Positions 36,641-46,460 of a DNA stretch of 64,000 bases are shown here, one piece after another; the stretch's first letter is position 1, and every line of letters begins with the position of its first letter. This stretch comes from Bettongia penicillata ogilbyi (taxonomy: Eukaryota; Chordata; Mammalia; Diprotodontia; Potoroidae). Position numbers and translations under genes: made by a program. Location: the NCBI GenBank assembly GCA_023548195.1, contig JAJHZJ010000579.1:1404084-1468083 (forward strand). The letters run 5' to 3'. The notes beneath the pieces were generated by a model, which had not been told where the DNA came from, did no database searches, and saw only the letters and a program-made list of their open reading frames with translations.

Positions 36641-37300
36641 ATTGTATAAGTGAAGAGAAGGAAAGAAACACAAGAGATGAGAATTTAGAAATGATAAGAT
36701 TTGGCGCTGGATTAGATATATGAAGAAAGTAAGAATGAGGAATTGACTTTACAACATTCATGTTATAAATATGGGTGATTAGATGAATGAAGGAAGGTAC
36801 CTGTGACAGTTTGGGAAGTGTGGGAGGAGAGAAGGTTTGGGTGGAAAGATAACGAGCTCTGTTTTGGACATGTTGACTTTTCCTTTCTAAGAGGTAATTG
36901 GAGAGAAGTGAGTAAAGCTCAAGAGACAGACTAGAGCTGGAGATATAGATCTGGAAATTATTTGCATAGAGATATTTTAACTCATGGTGAGAGAGTGGTA
37001 GAAAAAAAATTTAAATTACTGATCATAGGATTCGGCCTGAGTAAGGTGGCAAATGATGCCAGCATTGGTGTGATGCACCAGGAGAAGAGAAAAGATTTAT
37101 GGAGACAATGGTCACACTGCTACCTATTCAACACATACACAATGGAAAGGAAAGATGGAAAGACCTTAAGTTAGGATCAGAACATAGAATTTCATAATCC
37201 AAGGTTTTGAAGCAATGGAGTGAAAGGAGAGGTCACTAGAGCTGACAAAGTTAAGAAATTCTGACAGATTCAAGTATCAGAAGACTTATTAATGTATATT
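36641..37300 (-). mobile_element. L2 LINE (reverse), part 2 of the interrupted copy
   Basis: Resumes with 'gtgaagagaaggaaagaaac', 'acaagagatgagaatttaga', then 'agctctgttttggacatgtt', 'gatatagatctggaaattat' and 'ttcaagtatcagaagactta'. The order continues that of 35145-35768. Confidence 0.8.
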
Positions 37301-37439
37301 TACATCAGCGAAGATGGTAGCAGAGGATCCGGGAGAAAGGAGAAAGGAAGAATGTGGACTAGAAAATCATTGACAAAGGTGGGAAAATATTCTGGGGTAG
37401 ATGACAGAAGTGAGAGTGGGAAGAGGATTGCCAGGTGTA

Positions 37440-37620
37440 CAACTGAGCAAATCACTTAATCTTTCTGTTTCACACCTGTAAAATGAGGATAATAATTCCT
37501 GCCCTGCTTACCTCATGAGATTGAGGCAAAGATCAAATGAGACAATGTATGTGAAAGCACTTTTTAAAAGTCATAAAGATAGCCTATAAAAGTGCAAGGT
37601 ACTTATTATTGTTAGTAATA
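37440..37620 (+). mobile_element. SINE, 3' half
   Basis: It has 'gagcaaatcacttaatcttt', 'gtaaaatgaggataataatt' and 'cttacctcatgagattgagg'. It ends in a TTATTATTGTTA tail. Confidence 0.8.
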
Positions 37621-38184
37621 TTAGGTATTATTATTTTTGTTGGCAATATTACATTAGGTCAATTCATATACCAATTATTTATGATCAATTTCATTCCATG
37701 AGTGTTTATTTGCCTAGGATACATCGCTTAGAATTAAATTAATATCACTTGTGATCTAGTTTAGATTCAAGAAATACTCAGCCATAGACTATTTAAAGAC
37801 TATATTACAAGGAATAATCACAATAATTCCCCTGGGTTTCTCTCAACTTATGATTAAAGCATCCAATGATACCCTTCTATCCATTATTTTTAGTTAATAT
37901 CCTTTTAGTGAATCCTTTATTACATCAGTTTGAGTGATACTTGATGACACATAGTAGCCTCATGTCCTTTATCCTCTGCAAAGAAAATTACCAATATTCA
38001 TTAACACTCACATGCCTTTATGAACCAAGCATTCTTTCTTCAACAAGCTGCTTTTTGTTTTTAGCTAATTTATTTGAGGGAAGGGGCGGAGGTACAGAAA
38101 TCAGACCTCTAATTTTACCAGTGTAGGCAACTCCATCTACCAATTCAGATCAACATCTACTGTGAACCTGTCATTTTGGAATTT

Positions 38185-38325
38185 TGTCTGGGGCACAAAG
38201 AGATTAAGTGACTTTCCCAGGGTCACGCAGTCAGTATGTGTCAAGAGTCAGATCTTGAACCCAGGTCTTCCTAACTTGGAGGCTTGTTCTTTATCCACTA
38301 TGCTACCTACATCTCATAATCCACC
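38185..38325 (-). mobile_element. SINE (reverse), 5' half
   Basis: The top strand reads 'ctttcccagggtcacgcagt', 'cttgaacccaggtcttccta' and 'tctttatccactatgctacc'. Confidence 0.85.
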
Positions 38326-38551
38326 CCCCAACACCAACACCAAATATTATTATTACTACATAAAGTATTACTATCATTACATAAAAAATATATTTTTGAA
38401 TTCCCAGAATGACATGAATTCAAATAAGAAAAAGTTAATTACCTTTAATACATTTGTCATTCAAATCAGGAAGCTACAAAATAGTCCGAGACTATTATTT
38501 ATATCGGAGTCATAGAACAATCTGAGACAGTTATGCTGGGGTAGGGGAAAG

Positions 38552-38614
38552 TGTGTGTGTGTATGCGTGCGTGCGTGCGCGCGTGCGTGCGTGTGTATGT
38601 GTGTATGTGTGTGT
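38552..38614. repeat. GT/GC microsatellite
   Basis: A GTGTGT run changes into GCGTGCGTGC and back. The CpG-bearing middle is unusual in this AT-rich region. Confidence 0.9.
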
Positions 38615-38934
38615 GGAGGGGAGAAAATACTAGTAGGAAAAGTTATTCCTAAGCACCTTCTCTTCTCCTTCAATTTCCTTTCTCCCAAGAAACCAGTGTT
38701 GTAGTGCTGCTTTCTTGGCAGTCCAGGGTCATCTCTTCTGCTCCTCTCACCCCCAGTGGATTGAGACACTCCGCCTGGGTCCTTTTTATAATAAAAAACC
38801 AAAACCTCATACTATGGATTTTTCTTGCTGTCATGCTTCAATAGCGCTTTCCTATTTAGTGCCATTTCTTCAAGGTCCCCCTTTCAAAGGCAACCAACCA
38901 ATTTGGTAACATAAAACACTAGCATGAAGATAAT

Positions 38935-39100
38935 ATAGTCTAACAAGCCCTAGATTTGAAGTCTTAGACACCGACCTCCAATCCTCACTCTACTATTTAC
39001 TATTAAAAGACCTCAAGCAAGTCGTTCAATCTCTCTAAGCCTCACTTTCCTCAAAATGAAGGAGTAAAGGTCCTTTCTAATCTCAATCCCATGATTTAAC
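38935..39100 (+). mobile_element. MIR-like SINE
   Basis: It has 'cctagatttgaagtcttaga', 'acctcaagcaagtcgttcaa' and 'ctaagcctcactttcctcaa', followed by 'ggtcctttctaatctcaatc'. Confidence 0.7.
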
Positions 39101-39164
39101 ATCAAATGTTAACTATGAAAGTAATCCTTAGAGTAATGTACTACCCTTCAAAGATAAGATGTGA

Positions 39165-39300
39165 ACATAGATACAGAGTTGAAAGATCCTTTGGGGCCAA
39201 CGAGTCCAATGCGCTCATTGTGCAAATGAAAAAAACTGAATCCAGGACAAAGTGATTTTGGATCTCATGTATATCTAGGAACTGAACCCTGAATTAGAAT
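39165..39300 (-). mobile_element. MIR-like/LF-type SINE (reverse)
   Basis: The top strand reads 'tacagagttgaaagatcctt', 'tggggccaacgagtccaatg' and 'tttggatctcatgtatatct'. A head-to-head pair with the preceding SINE. Confidence 0.6.
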
Positions 39301-39354
39301 GTCCACAAAGGCAAATCTCACTAAAATACTGGCATCCAGAAACAAAAATAAGGA

Positions 39355-39600
39355 TAGTGTGAATATAGCACTTTAATGTTTGTGGAGCACTTCACAAATA
39401 TTATTTCATTTGATTCTTACAACAACTCTGGAGTATAGATACTATTATTATTCCTATTTGACAGATAAGGAAACTGAGGCAGGCAGCTGTTAAGTGACTT
39501 GCTTAAGGTTACATCTTTATGTAGCATCTAGGTTTGACTTTGGGGCTTCCTGATAGCAGGTACAGCACTCTATCCACTGTGCAACCTAGCTGCCTCCATA
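39355..39600 (-). mobile_element. Marsupial SINE (reverse), nearly full length
   Basis: It contains 'ttatttcatttgattcttac', 'aacaactctggagtatagat', 'gacagataaggaaactgagg', then the head 'tctatccactgtgcaaccta'. Confidence 0.85.
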
Positions 39601-42071
39601 ACAAAATTAATTAGGTTAGAGCACTTATAAAGTAGGAGACACTTTATGCCTTACTATGGATGTGAGAAATATAACTAGCTCTTCAGTCTAGTACTGAACA
39701 AAATTGTAAGAAGGGTTCTATACATCGAGAATTTATTAGCTATGACAAAACAACCTTTTTAATTTCTTAAATGTATTTCTTCCTACAAATAATAATTTTA
39801 ATTTAATAGTTCTTGGCATCAGAACAAATTCAGCTTGATTTTTTCTCTTCATATTGTTGAGAGAAGTGTTGAAATTCCAAAGCCAAAACTCTTCCTCTAG
39901 AGGACTTCCTTTGACCCCTCCTCTTGAACTGTTTGTTCAGTGATACTAGTATTCTGTACTTGCAAGGACACTGTGGAAGGATCAATTCCTTCCCTAATTC
40001 TTGAAGAAATTGGCCTGATAAATTCTGATGAGAGTCATTAGACCAGTTGACAGTCAGGCTAACAGCATCTGCCAATGGTCCTCTTAATGAGATTTCTCTT
40101 TACTGTCATCTCCTCCCTCCTCTTACATAGTTCCTAATAACCTGTTTTAGAATCAAAGATCTGAATTCAAGTCCTACTTTCTTGCCAATATGTTACTTGT
40201 AGTGATTTCTCTAAAGGAAAAAAAAATATTCTTGAAGCAATGGTTTTAATGGCTGTTATCACATTTAGTCAATAACAGACAATTTCAATTATCACAATTT
40301 TCCTTGCCAAAAGAAAAAATTGAAAGAAAGCAATTTTCAACAAATGGGGAAACCCAAGTCAATTTGCAATAGAAATTAATAAACTCAATCCTTATTGTCC
40401 GTGAAGATCAATAAGGTAAAAATGGATTGTATTTGATCAAAGCAATCTTCAGTTATTTAAAAATCAATGTGGCCAAAATAGTCAATATTGTCTAAGATAT
40501 CACACCAAGATATCATGACTTGTAGGCTGTTTGGCAGACTCTGGGCATCTTCCAGCACTACCTAGAATTACACAATCCATCCTATATGACATGGGTCACC
40601 AAGTGAGCCAAATATGGAAGGGAAGAGGACATGTCATTAGAGGAGTCAAAGAGATGGGCAACACAGGAAGGACGAAGGCCTCTAGTACTATGGGTCAGAT
40701 ATCTGAATAAGGTTATTGCTTTTAGACATCTAATTTTTAAGATGAAATTGTGTAGTTGTAATGTAGAAAGACAGAGAAAGACTTATGGAAAGTCAGAAAG
40801 GTAGACTATGGTGGGGGTACTATAATAAATTTCCTAGAACCTGCAGCTTTTTTGGAAATAACAATTCTCCCCTCTCCAAGGAATTCATTTCATTAAATTC
40901 AGAAAATATGTAGTCTTTGAGAGATAAAGAGGAGAAAATTATCTGATAACTTGTAAACAACTTTCCTTCCAATTTGACTTCAAGCAATATAGAAATTAGG
41001 ATTTGTAAGAGAAATAAAAATGGAAATTACTTTAAATAATGAGTCATTTCTCTCCTCCTGGGAAATTTCTAGGGTCATCTTTTTGGTCAATATAAAGACA
41101 ATTTAAAAGGGTGAAAGGAGCAAATGGCATACCCACTTCTGAGAATGGATACTAAGACTACTTGCCCCAGTATTCTGCATTCTGTAGATGCATACTAAGT
41201 GCCTGTTTAACTGAATTGAATTTTTCAGATCTTTTCCTTCTTCATATTTTGTAAACTATAATTTTATAAACTTTGTAATAATATTTTGTAATAAATATTT
41301 TATTTTGTAAATTACTTTATTTGTAATTAATTTGTAAATTATTTTTATTACTTTGTAATAAATTTTGTAAATAAATATTTTATAAACTTTGAAAAAGTTA
41401 AACGAAGTCAGGACAAATCAATAAATTCAATCCTCTGGGATCTAGTAAATTGCTTTTAACTCTGCTGAATGGCAGCTTAATCAATACCCCCTGGGTACTC
41501 ACACCAAGGAAGTTATAATAAATGCACACTGATCAGAGCAAATAGAATCAGGAACAACTTGTTGGCCATGAAGAGTACCTCATAAGTACAATAGCTTCCC
41601 TTTGCTTCTAATTTCAAATAGCCACCTTGTTGCTCTCCCATTTAACTTGTGTTAGCTTCTTCTTAGAGCCCCCAAACATATACATATTTTTAAATATTTC
41701 TTTCTGCAATAATTAGTCATTCTATTATTTGATCAGAGATCAAAAGATTATCTAAACCAGAGAGTTCCCAGAAGATCCACCCCCCCCCCAAAACAATCTA
41801 TGACTACAACTGTGATATAGCTATGGGGAAAAGAAAAGAGGAAGAAAAGTAGGAAAAAATGTTATTTGAGGGTACGAGGAAGAAGACAGAAAAAGGAAAA
41901 AAAAATTTAGAGATGTGTATGATGGGGAATGAATGGTAGAGGACCACTGTCTATGCTACACAGTGACCCATCTTAGAGACTGCCAACCTTTACTCTAAAG
42001 TCTAAGCCATCCCTTTCCTTTCTCCTCAGAGAAAGCTCAGAGAAAGCCGCAGCTCCTTACATACAGGTTAC
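39601..42071. other. Intronic DNA next to exon 2, mostly unassigned
   Basis: No gene or repeat family that I can support, except an AT-rich tract at 41240-41390 and a short L2-tail-like piece near 41170-41220. The block 40390-40840 has a LINE-like feel ('gggtcaccaagtgagccaaa', 'gaagaggacatgtcattaga') but I could not place it. Confidence 0.45.
41240..41390. repeat. TTTGTAA-rich low-complexity tract
   Basis: Repeated TTTTGTAATAAAT and TTGTAAATTA motifs; an imperfect AT-rich tandem region. Confidence 0.8.
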
Positions 42072-42382
42072 CTGGATGAGTTCGTCCAGCTCGGTTGCAT
42101 TGACACAAGAGTGCTGAGATATAAATGTCTGCTTCTGAATCACAATGGTGGTCCTCCGTGAAATTTCATGAGGTTGCTCCAGAGCTTTGAACACAGTGGC
42201 TCCAATGATCAGATAGACAACGACCACCAGAAAAATCGTGGAGACCGTCTTCCATTTCATAACATTAATAGTTGTGTCACTCTCCACCCGGGAAGAAAGT
42301 ACAGTGGGTTTTGTAGAAAACGAGAGCCTCGGTTTGGAGTTCTGAGTGGCAGATTTAGGATCCAGCAAGTCAGGTGCCGCCA
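42072..42382 (-). CDS. KCNK2: KCNK2 exon 2: cytosolic N-terminus, M1 helix, first cap helix
   Basis: This 311-nt coding exon of the two-pore-domain K+ channel TREK-1 gives the last two bases of a split Val/Met codon and then 103 codons, beginning [10 protein letters not shown] and ending TELDELIQ. The acceptor is TTCTCTGTTATTACTAG; the donor is CAG then GTAACCTG. In order it encodes the cytosolic tail, the internal Met57 (VMKWKTV, at 42258-42260), membrane helix M1 ([19 protein letters not shown]) and the first extracellular cap helix. The cap cysteine that forms the inter-subunit disulfide (SCVN) and the sequon NAT at residue 110 are present. It is nearly identical to human TREK-1, with small changes such as VVVV for VVVL and SRRTT for SQRTT. 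The base before the exon is G, so the genomic triplet at the border is GTG. The short isoform starting MAAPD needs an upstream exon that ends in A. Confidence 0.97.
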
Positions 42383-45300
42383 CTAGTAATAACAGAGAAG
42401 GAGTATTAGATTGGAGTTGGTTTAGGGTGTTCTGGTTGGGTGTATTTCTTTTTTTTTTTTTTTATGGGGTCAGCATAACTTATTTCAACTCTCCTTGCTT
42501 TCTTGGTAGAAAGTGTCTGAGCGCTAATATTCAGACCAGATACCACCTCCTAGAATCTCAGATTCATTAGTATATATATGGATACCTACCCAGAGAAAGG
42601 GTTGGAAACTATACTCTCATGATATCATGTGGTATGAGAGAAGAAGAGGTGAATCTGGAAACTTGAGCAAAGATGAGAATTTGCAAAGAATTCCATTTTA
42701 AAATTATACATTTACAGTCTTTTGCTGCAGCAAGCTTTTTTATAGCCATCTCCCATGCTAGACAATAAATAGGGGGTTTTGTTAGTGTTTTTTGAATCCT
42801 ATATACTTAATATGTATTAAAAAAAAACCACTCACAACCCTTGTTCTCAAGCAGCTTACAATCAGAACAGTCAGAACAAATATAAAAAATAATTTGCTAT
42901 TTTGCAATTTAAAGTAAGGATCATTTTTGTACGTTAAGGTCCTTAAGATAGCAATATTTTTGCACATAGTAAGTCAGCAGTATTTATAATGTCACTGAAC
43001 CTTCTTTGCATCATGTAAACTCTTTCCTAGTAATGGGACCTACAAATAAAATTTTATTCTTTTCAACTGTGATATATTAAAAAAAAAACTCACTGCTACT
43101 TACAATAACACAATTCTAAGTACAACTCACAAGTATCTGAATAATGATTAATCATCCAAAAAAGAAAACTTAAACTTTGTCTCCTACCGTTATACTCTTG
43201 TACTCTACATGCTCTGTTAAAAAGATAATTGTTCCATTAGGGTATATTTATATGTCCTCTTACAAATTCTCATACACTTTGCTGTAACTATGAAGCTATT
43301 TATTATTCATCTCGGCTACTCAAAAATATCATTAATGGATTCCCTTTTAGAAAATAAAAGAGATGCCAGAATTCTACTGTGTTTGGGGAGGGGGAAGGGG
43401 AGAAGGGGATCAATCATCTGCTGAAGGACATTTGCTTATATCTGCCTCAACTAACCATTGGAATGGCAATACCCTACTAAGAGTTGTAACCAAAATTCTT
43501 TTGACTTATGACCTTACAAGTATAGTACCTTGCACACAATAGCCACTTCATAAATGTTTGTTGATTGCTAGATGGGAATGGATTGGAAGTGGACACATGA
43601 ACTCAACCAGAAGAGACTGTAGTATCAAGTTCCCTAAGTATATAGTCATAGAATGAATTACTAAACTGCATATTTCAATATTGCAGTAAATGTATTTACT
43701 ATATTGTACATTATAGAAATACTCGCTAATTTTGATGATGCAAAATACACATTAGGTAGCCATATGAGATATTCAAATACAACTGAAAACTTAGGAATAC
43801 ATATAGTAAGGAGGGAAGTAAAGATATCATATTTCACATGTCTAATCTCCTCTCTCAGACTATCCTCTGTGAGTTAAACTATATAGCTACTAACCACAGT
43901 TTCATTTTATAAAATAATCTACAGTAGCACTTAGGCAAGAAGCTTTGTACACAAAGCTATTTAAAGCTCTGGGCTTGAGCACAGCTGTAACATGGTGGGG
44001 GATGAAAAAATGGTCTCTTCACTGAGTAGAACTCATACCCCTTTTTTTCATTTTTCTCCCAAAAAAGTGAGTTCACAGCTGTAAGTCAGTATACCATATT
44101 TCTTTCATCTACTAAAAAAAAAATTAAAAAAGGAAATGTTCTGAGGACAACTCAACATGTATCCAGATAGATAAACATCTATATGGATATGTAAGTGTTT
44201 ATTTTTCTCCCCAACTATATTCATCTGTTTTAAATAATGCCAGTGAGTTAAGCCATTATTATTACTTTTTTGAAAGATAATTGATTATACCACTGAATAT
44301 AGCATGAATATATTTAATATTATATAATTAAGAAAAGCCAAAGTTCAGACTTGATAAATGAGGATTATTTTTAGTCACTGTCTTCAAGGAAAAAACAATT
44401 CAATCATGAAAAGTGTGATTAGATAGACAGACAGACAAGTTCTATTGGCATATCCGGGTGATAAATAACAATATTAAAGACACACAATACACTCAAGCAC
44501 TGCACTTAGCGTTTGGAAGAAATCTCAGAGCTCCCCTAAATCCCATCAACACACAGACACAGATAATCTCTTAAATCGGTGTTTTCTAACCTGAAGAATC
44601 TGAAAACCTTTGAAAAATCACCTGCTTCTCAAAAGATCATTCCACCTTTCCTTATGTACCTATAACAATTACTCAATTTACTACTGGAAAAAGTCCGAAT
44701 TTTTCTTTTTAAAATTCAAAGAAATCTACTTCCCTCAAGCAATTAAAACTTTTTTCAATTATCGAAAACAAATTAGATGTCTATTCTAATAACTGAGTAC
44801 ATAGAAATTTTGGTGAAATCCTAGATGAAAACCAAAAATAATCTTTTTTGCTAAGTCAAATATGGGAAATCAGTGAGTTTGTAACTTTGCTTGGTATAAG
44901 CCCAAAGGAAGCTACTCAGAGAAAAGAAAAAGAGGTTATAACTTTCCCTTCTCTCCTTCCTCCCTCAGCAAAGAGGGTTCCTAAACTAATGACAGACTAT
45001 TCTTAATCAGATGCTCCCCATCCTCACCCATTTACTTATCCTTCAAACAGACTCTTCGGGAGTTCTGACAGGAGACCTGATGCTGGCAGAAGCCAGACTT
45101 CAGCACCACTTATTCTCTCCTCACACAGCTAGCAACAAGTGTGGACAACCACCGCATAACATAACCCTAAACAATCCTCACCTCCCCCTCCCCCCTTCCC
45201 CTCATAGACCCCTCCTTCTATTTCCCCTCCCCTCCCATCACAAATCTTTCAAAATAATCAAAACAAAAACTCAATGCAGATGCAAAAGTTCGGGATACTG

Positions 45301-45531
45301 GGGGTAAGAGGGGGAGGAAGCAGAAATGGGGGAAAGGAGGGGTTAGGATAGGATAGAAAAAAAAATGGGATTGTCCCTAAATGATCTTCTGGCCAAGTGA
45401 GACCCAAGGTGTTGACCTTAAACAGAGGCCGGATGGACTACCCATTGCTTGGAGAGAGCCAGGCGACTCTCCCTGAGAAGGAAGCAGCCCCGGGAGTGCA
45501 GAGGGATGACGCCTGGGAACAAGGGATTTAC
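42383..45531 (-). other. KCNK2: KCNK2 intron 1 (about 3.1 kb)
   Basis: It runs from the donor GAG then GTAAATCC at 45531 to the acceptor TACTAG at 42383. Apart from an L2 tail at 43517-43575, a T-run near 42450, a purine-rich patch near 43385 and a C-rich patch at 45180-45240, it is unique AT-rich DNA. I found no alternative first exon ending in A. One could still lie in this intron, because such an exon may be non-coding. Confidence 0.9.
43517..43575 (+). mobile_element. L2 3' tail
   Basis: It has 'tagtaccttgcacacaatag', 'ccacttcataaatgtttgtt' and 'gattgctaga'. Only the terminal 60 bp are present. Confidence 0.6.
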
Positions 45532-45577
45532 CTCCTGCACTGGAGCCGGTTGTCCCCTGCGAGGCACTGGAAAGCAT
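45532..45577 (-). CDS. KCNK2: KCNK2 exon 1 (coding part): divergent N-terminus of TREK-1
   Basis: Reads MLSSASQGTTGSSAG plus the first base (G) of a Val codon completed by exon 2, followed by the donor GTAAATCC. Human TREK-1 exon 1 gives MLPSASRERPGYRAG, so length (15 residues), phase and the ends ML.SAS and AG match while the middle differs. The start at 45577 is chosen by homology. An in-frame ATG 18 bases upstream (45595), directly after an in-frame TGA, would add six residues (MLHACL). Two out-of-frame ATGs (45588, 45584) lie between. None has a purine at -3 or G at +4. The region encodes a disordered cytosolic tip with no known catalytic role, which fits its fast divergence. Assignment rests on the exact splice phase and the end motifs; expression data would settle the start. 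Confidence 0.88.
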
Positions 45578-46199
45578 GAGGCATGCATGCAGCATTCAAA
45601 ACCTGAGGGGGGGGGGCAGGGTTAAGGGGAGGGGGCCTCGAACCTTAAAAAAAAAACAACACGCCAAGGTACTCACTTCTTATTCACAGACTGGCTGCGC
45701 GCTCCGAGTTTCAGGGGCAGGCATTTTCCCAGTCTTTGTTTGGGGGGGTGGCGGGGGAAGCAAGAGGGAGAGGGGGAGGGGGAAATAGACGTGAATCAAT
45801 TAAGTGGGGAGGGGGGATTAGGGACTGGTGGCTGGCTAGCTGCAAAGAGGACAAGGCGAGAAGTTGGGTCCTCCTTCCCTTAGCGCCCCACTCCTAAGCC
45901 CCCCAGGCCCCGGGGGAGCCAGGAGCTGCTCCCGAGCTCTAGAGCTGCAGCTGTCACCCGGTGGTGAGCAAGAGTGGGGCGGCAGGCACCGCCACCGCCG
46001 GGGGGGCTCCCAGGCTCTCCCTTGCCTCCTCGCTCTGTCACCAGGCGTCTTTGTGTCAATCGGTCCTGTCTGCGTGTCTGTCCGCCCGCTGTCTTTGTGT
46101 GAGAATCTCGCTCGGTCCCTCTTTGCATGTCTTTGTGTATCTCCTCTCTCCTCGCAAGTCCTCCCCCCCAACCCCCAGTGCGTGAGCCCGCGTGTATGA

Positions 46200-46246
46200 G
46201 CGTGTGTATGTATGTGTATGTATGTGTGTGTGTGTGTGTGTGTGAC
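46200..46246. repeat. (GT)n/(TATG)n microsatellite in the KCNK2 upstream region
   Basis: GTGTATGTATGTGTATG units pass into a pure GT run. On the KCNK2 sense strand this is a CA repeat just upstream of the promoter block. Confidence 0.9.
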
Positions 46247-46260
46247 ACAGTCACCGTGTG

Positions 46261-46460
46261 GCTCCCTCCTCCTTTCCCCACCTCTGCCTTTCTCCCCTCC
46301 TCTCCTTTCTCTTTGCTTGTCTCCCTCCTTTTCTCCCCCTCCACCGCCCCACCACAGCCTGTCTCCTTTCCCTCCTTTCAATCTTCCCTCCTACTTGTCT
46401 CCTCCTTCCTCCTCGCCTTTGCTCTTCGCTTGTCAATCCTCCCCCCAATCCCCCACAATC
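46261..46460. repeat. Polypyrimidine (C/T) tract upstream of KCNK2
   Basis: About 200 bp of CT/CCT-rich sequence with few purines on the top strand, that is, a GA-rich tract on the KCNK2 sense strand. It adjoins the GT repeat. Long open frames across it on both strands are low-complexity artefacts. Confidence 0.85.

Larger units (their letters stand above)
1739..42071 (-). other. KCNK2: KCNK2 intron 2 (about 40 kb)
   Basis: The intron separates exon 2 (donor CAG then GTAACCTG, at 42071) from exon 3 (acceptor TTGCAG, at 1739). No further KCNK2-like exon or other gene was found on either strand. Open frames in it are short, AT-biased or made of L2/L1 remnants. The recognisable content is listed as separate repeat features. 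L2 copies occur in both orientations, so there is no sign of one coherent large insertion. Confidence 0.9.
42257..45588 (-). other. Overlapping upstream reading frame ending at the Met57 codon (spliced)
   Basis: From the ATG at 45588, in the +1 frame relative to KCNK2, the frame is open for 19 codons to the exact end of exon 1. It then continues for 41 codons in exon 2 and stops at TGA (42259-42257). That TGA overlaps the KCNK2 Met57 ATG (42260-42258) as ATGA. A second out-of-frame ATG (45584) gives 21 codons and stops at 42372-42370. These are translation-control candidates, not proteins with a recognised family. The start contexts are poor, and use in vivo is inferred only. Confidence 0.5.
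45400..46260 (-). promoter_or_regulatory. KCNK2: KCNK2 promoter and 5' UTR region (CpG-enriched)
   Basis: The block around exon 1 is the only clearly GC- and CpG-enriched part of the window. By eye about twenty CpGs fall between 45830 and 46260, against very few elsewhere. It also has G-rich runs (for example at 45607, 45742 and 45807 on the top strand). No TATA box is evident at a useful distance, as in many CpG-type vertebrate promoters. Transcription runs toward lower coordinates, so the start site should lie between about 45650 and 46200; it cannot be placed more exactly from sequence. Confidence 0.7.

Noticed and set aside
40390..40840. Possible RTE-type LINE 3' end
   Set aside because: A few words resemble the RTE C-terminal region, but no frame or tail could be aligned convincingly. 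Left as unassigned.
42383..42383. Translation start at the GTG on the exon 2 border
   Set aside because: The G is the last base of the intron (AG acceptor). In spliced mRNA the first base comes from the upstream exon, so this is a split codon and not a start.
42168..42570. Plus-strand frames overlapping KCNK2 exon 2
   Set aside because: They are the antisense shadow of a clearly identified exon with correct splice sites. No independent support.
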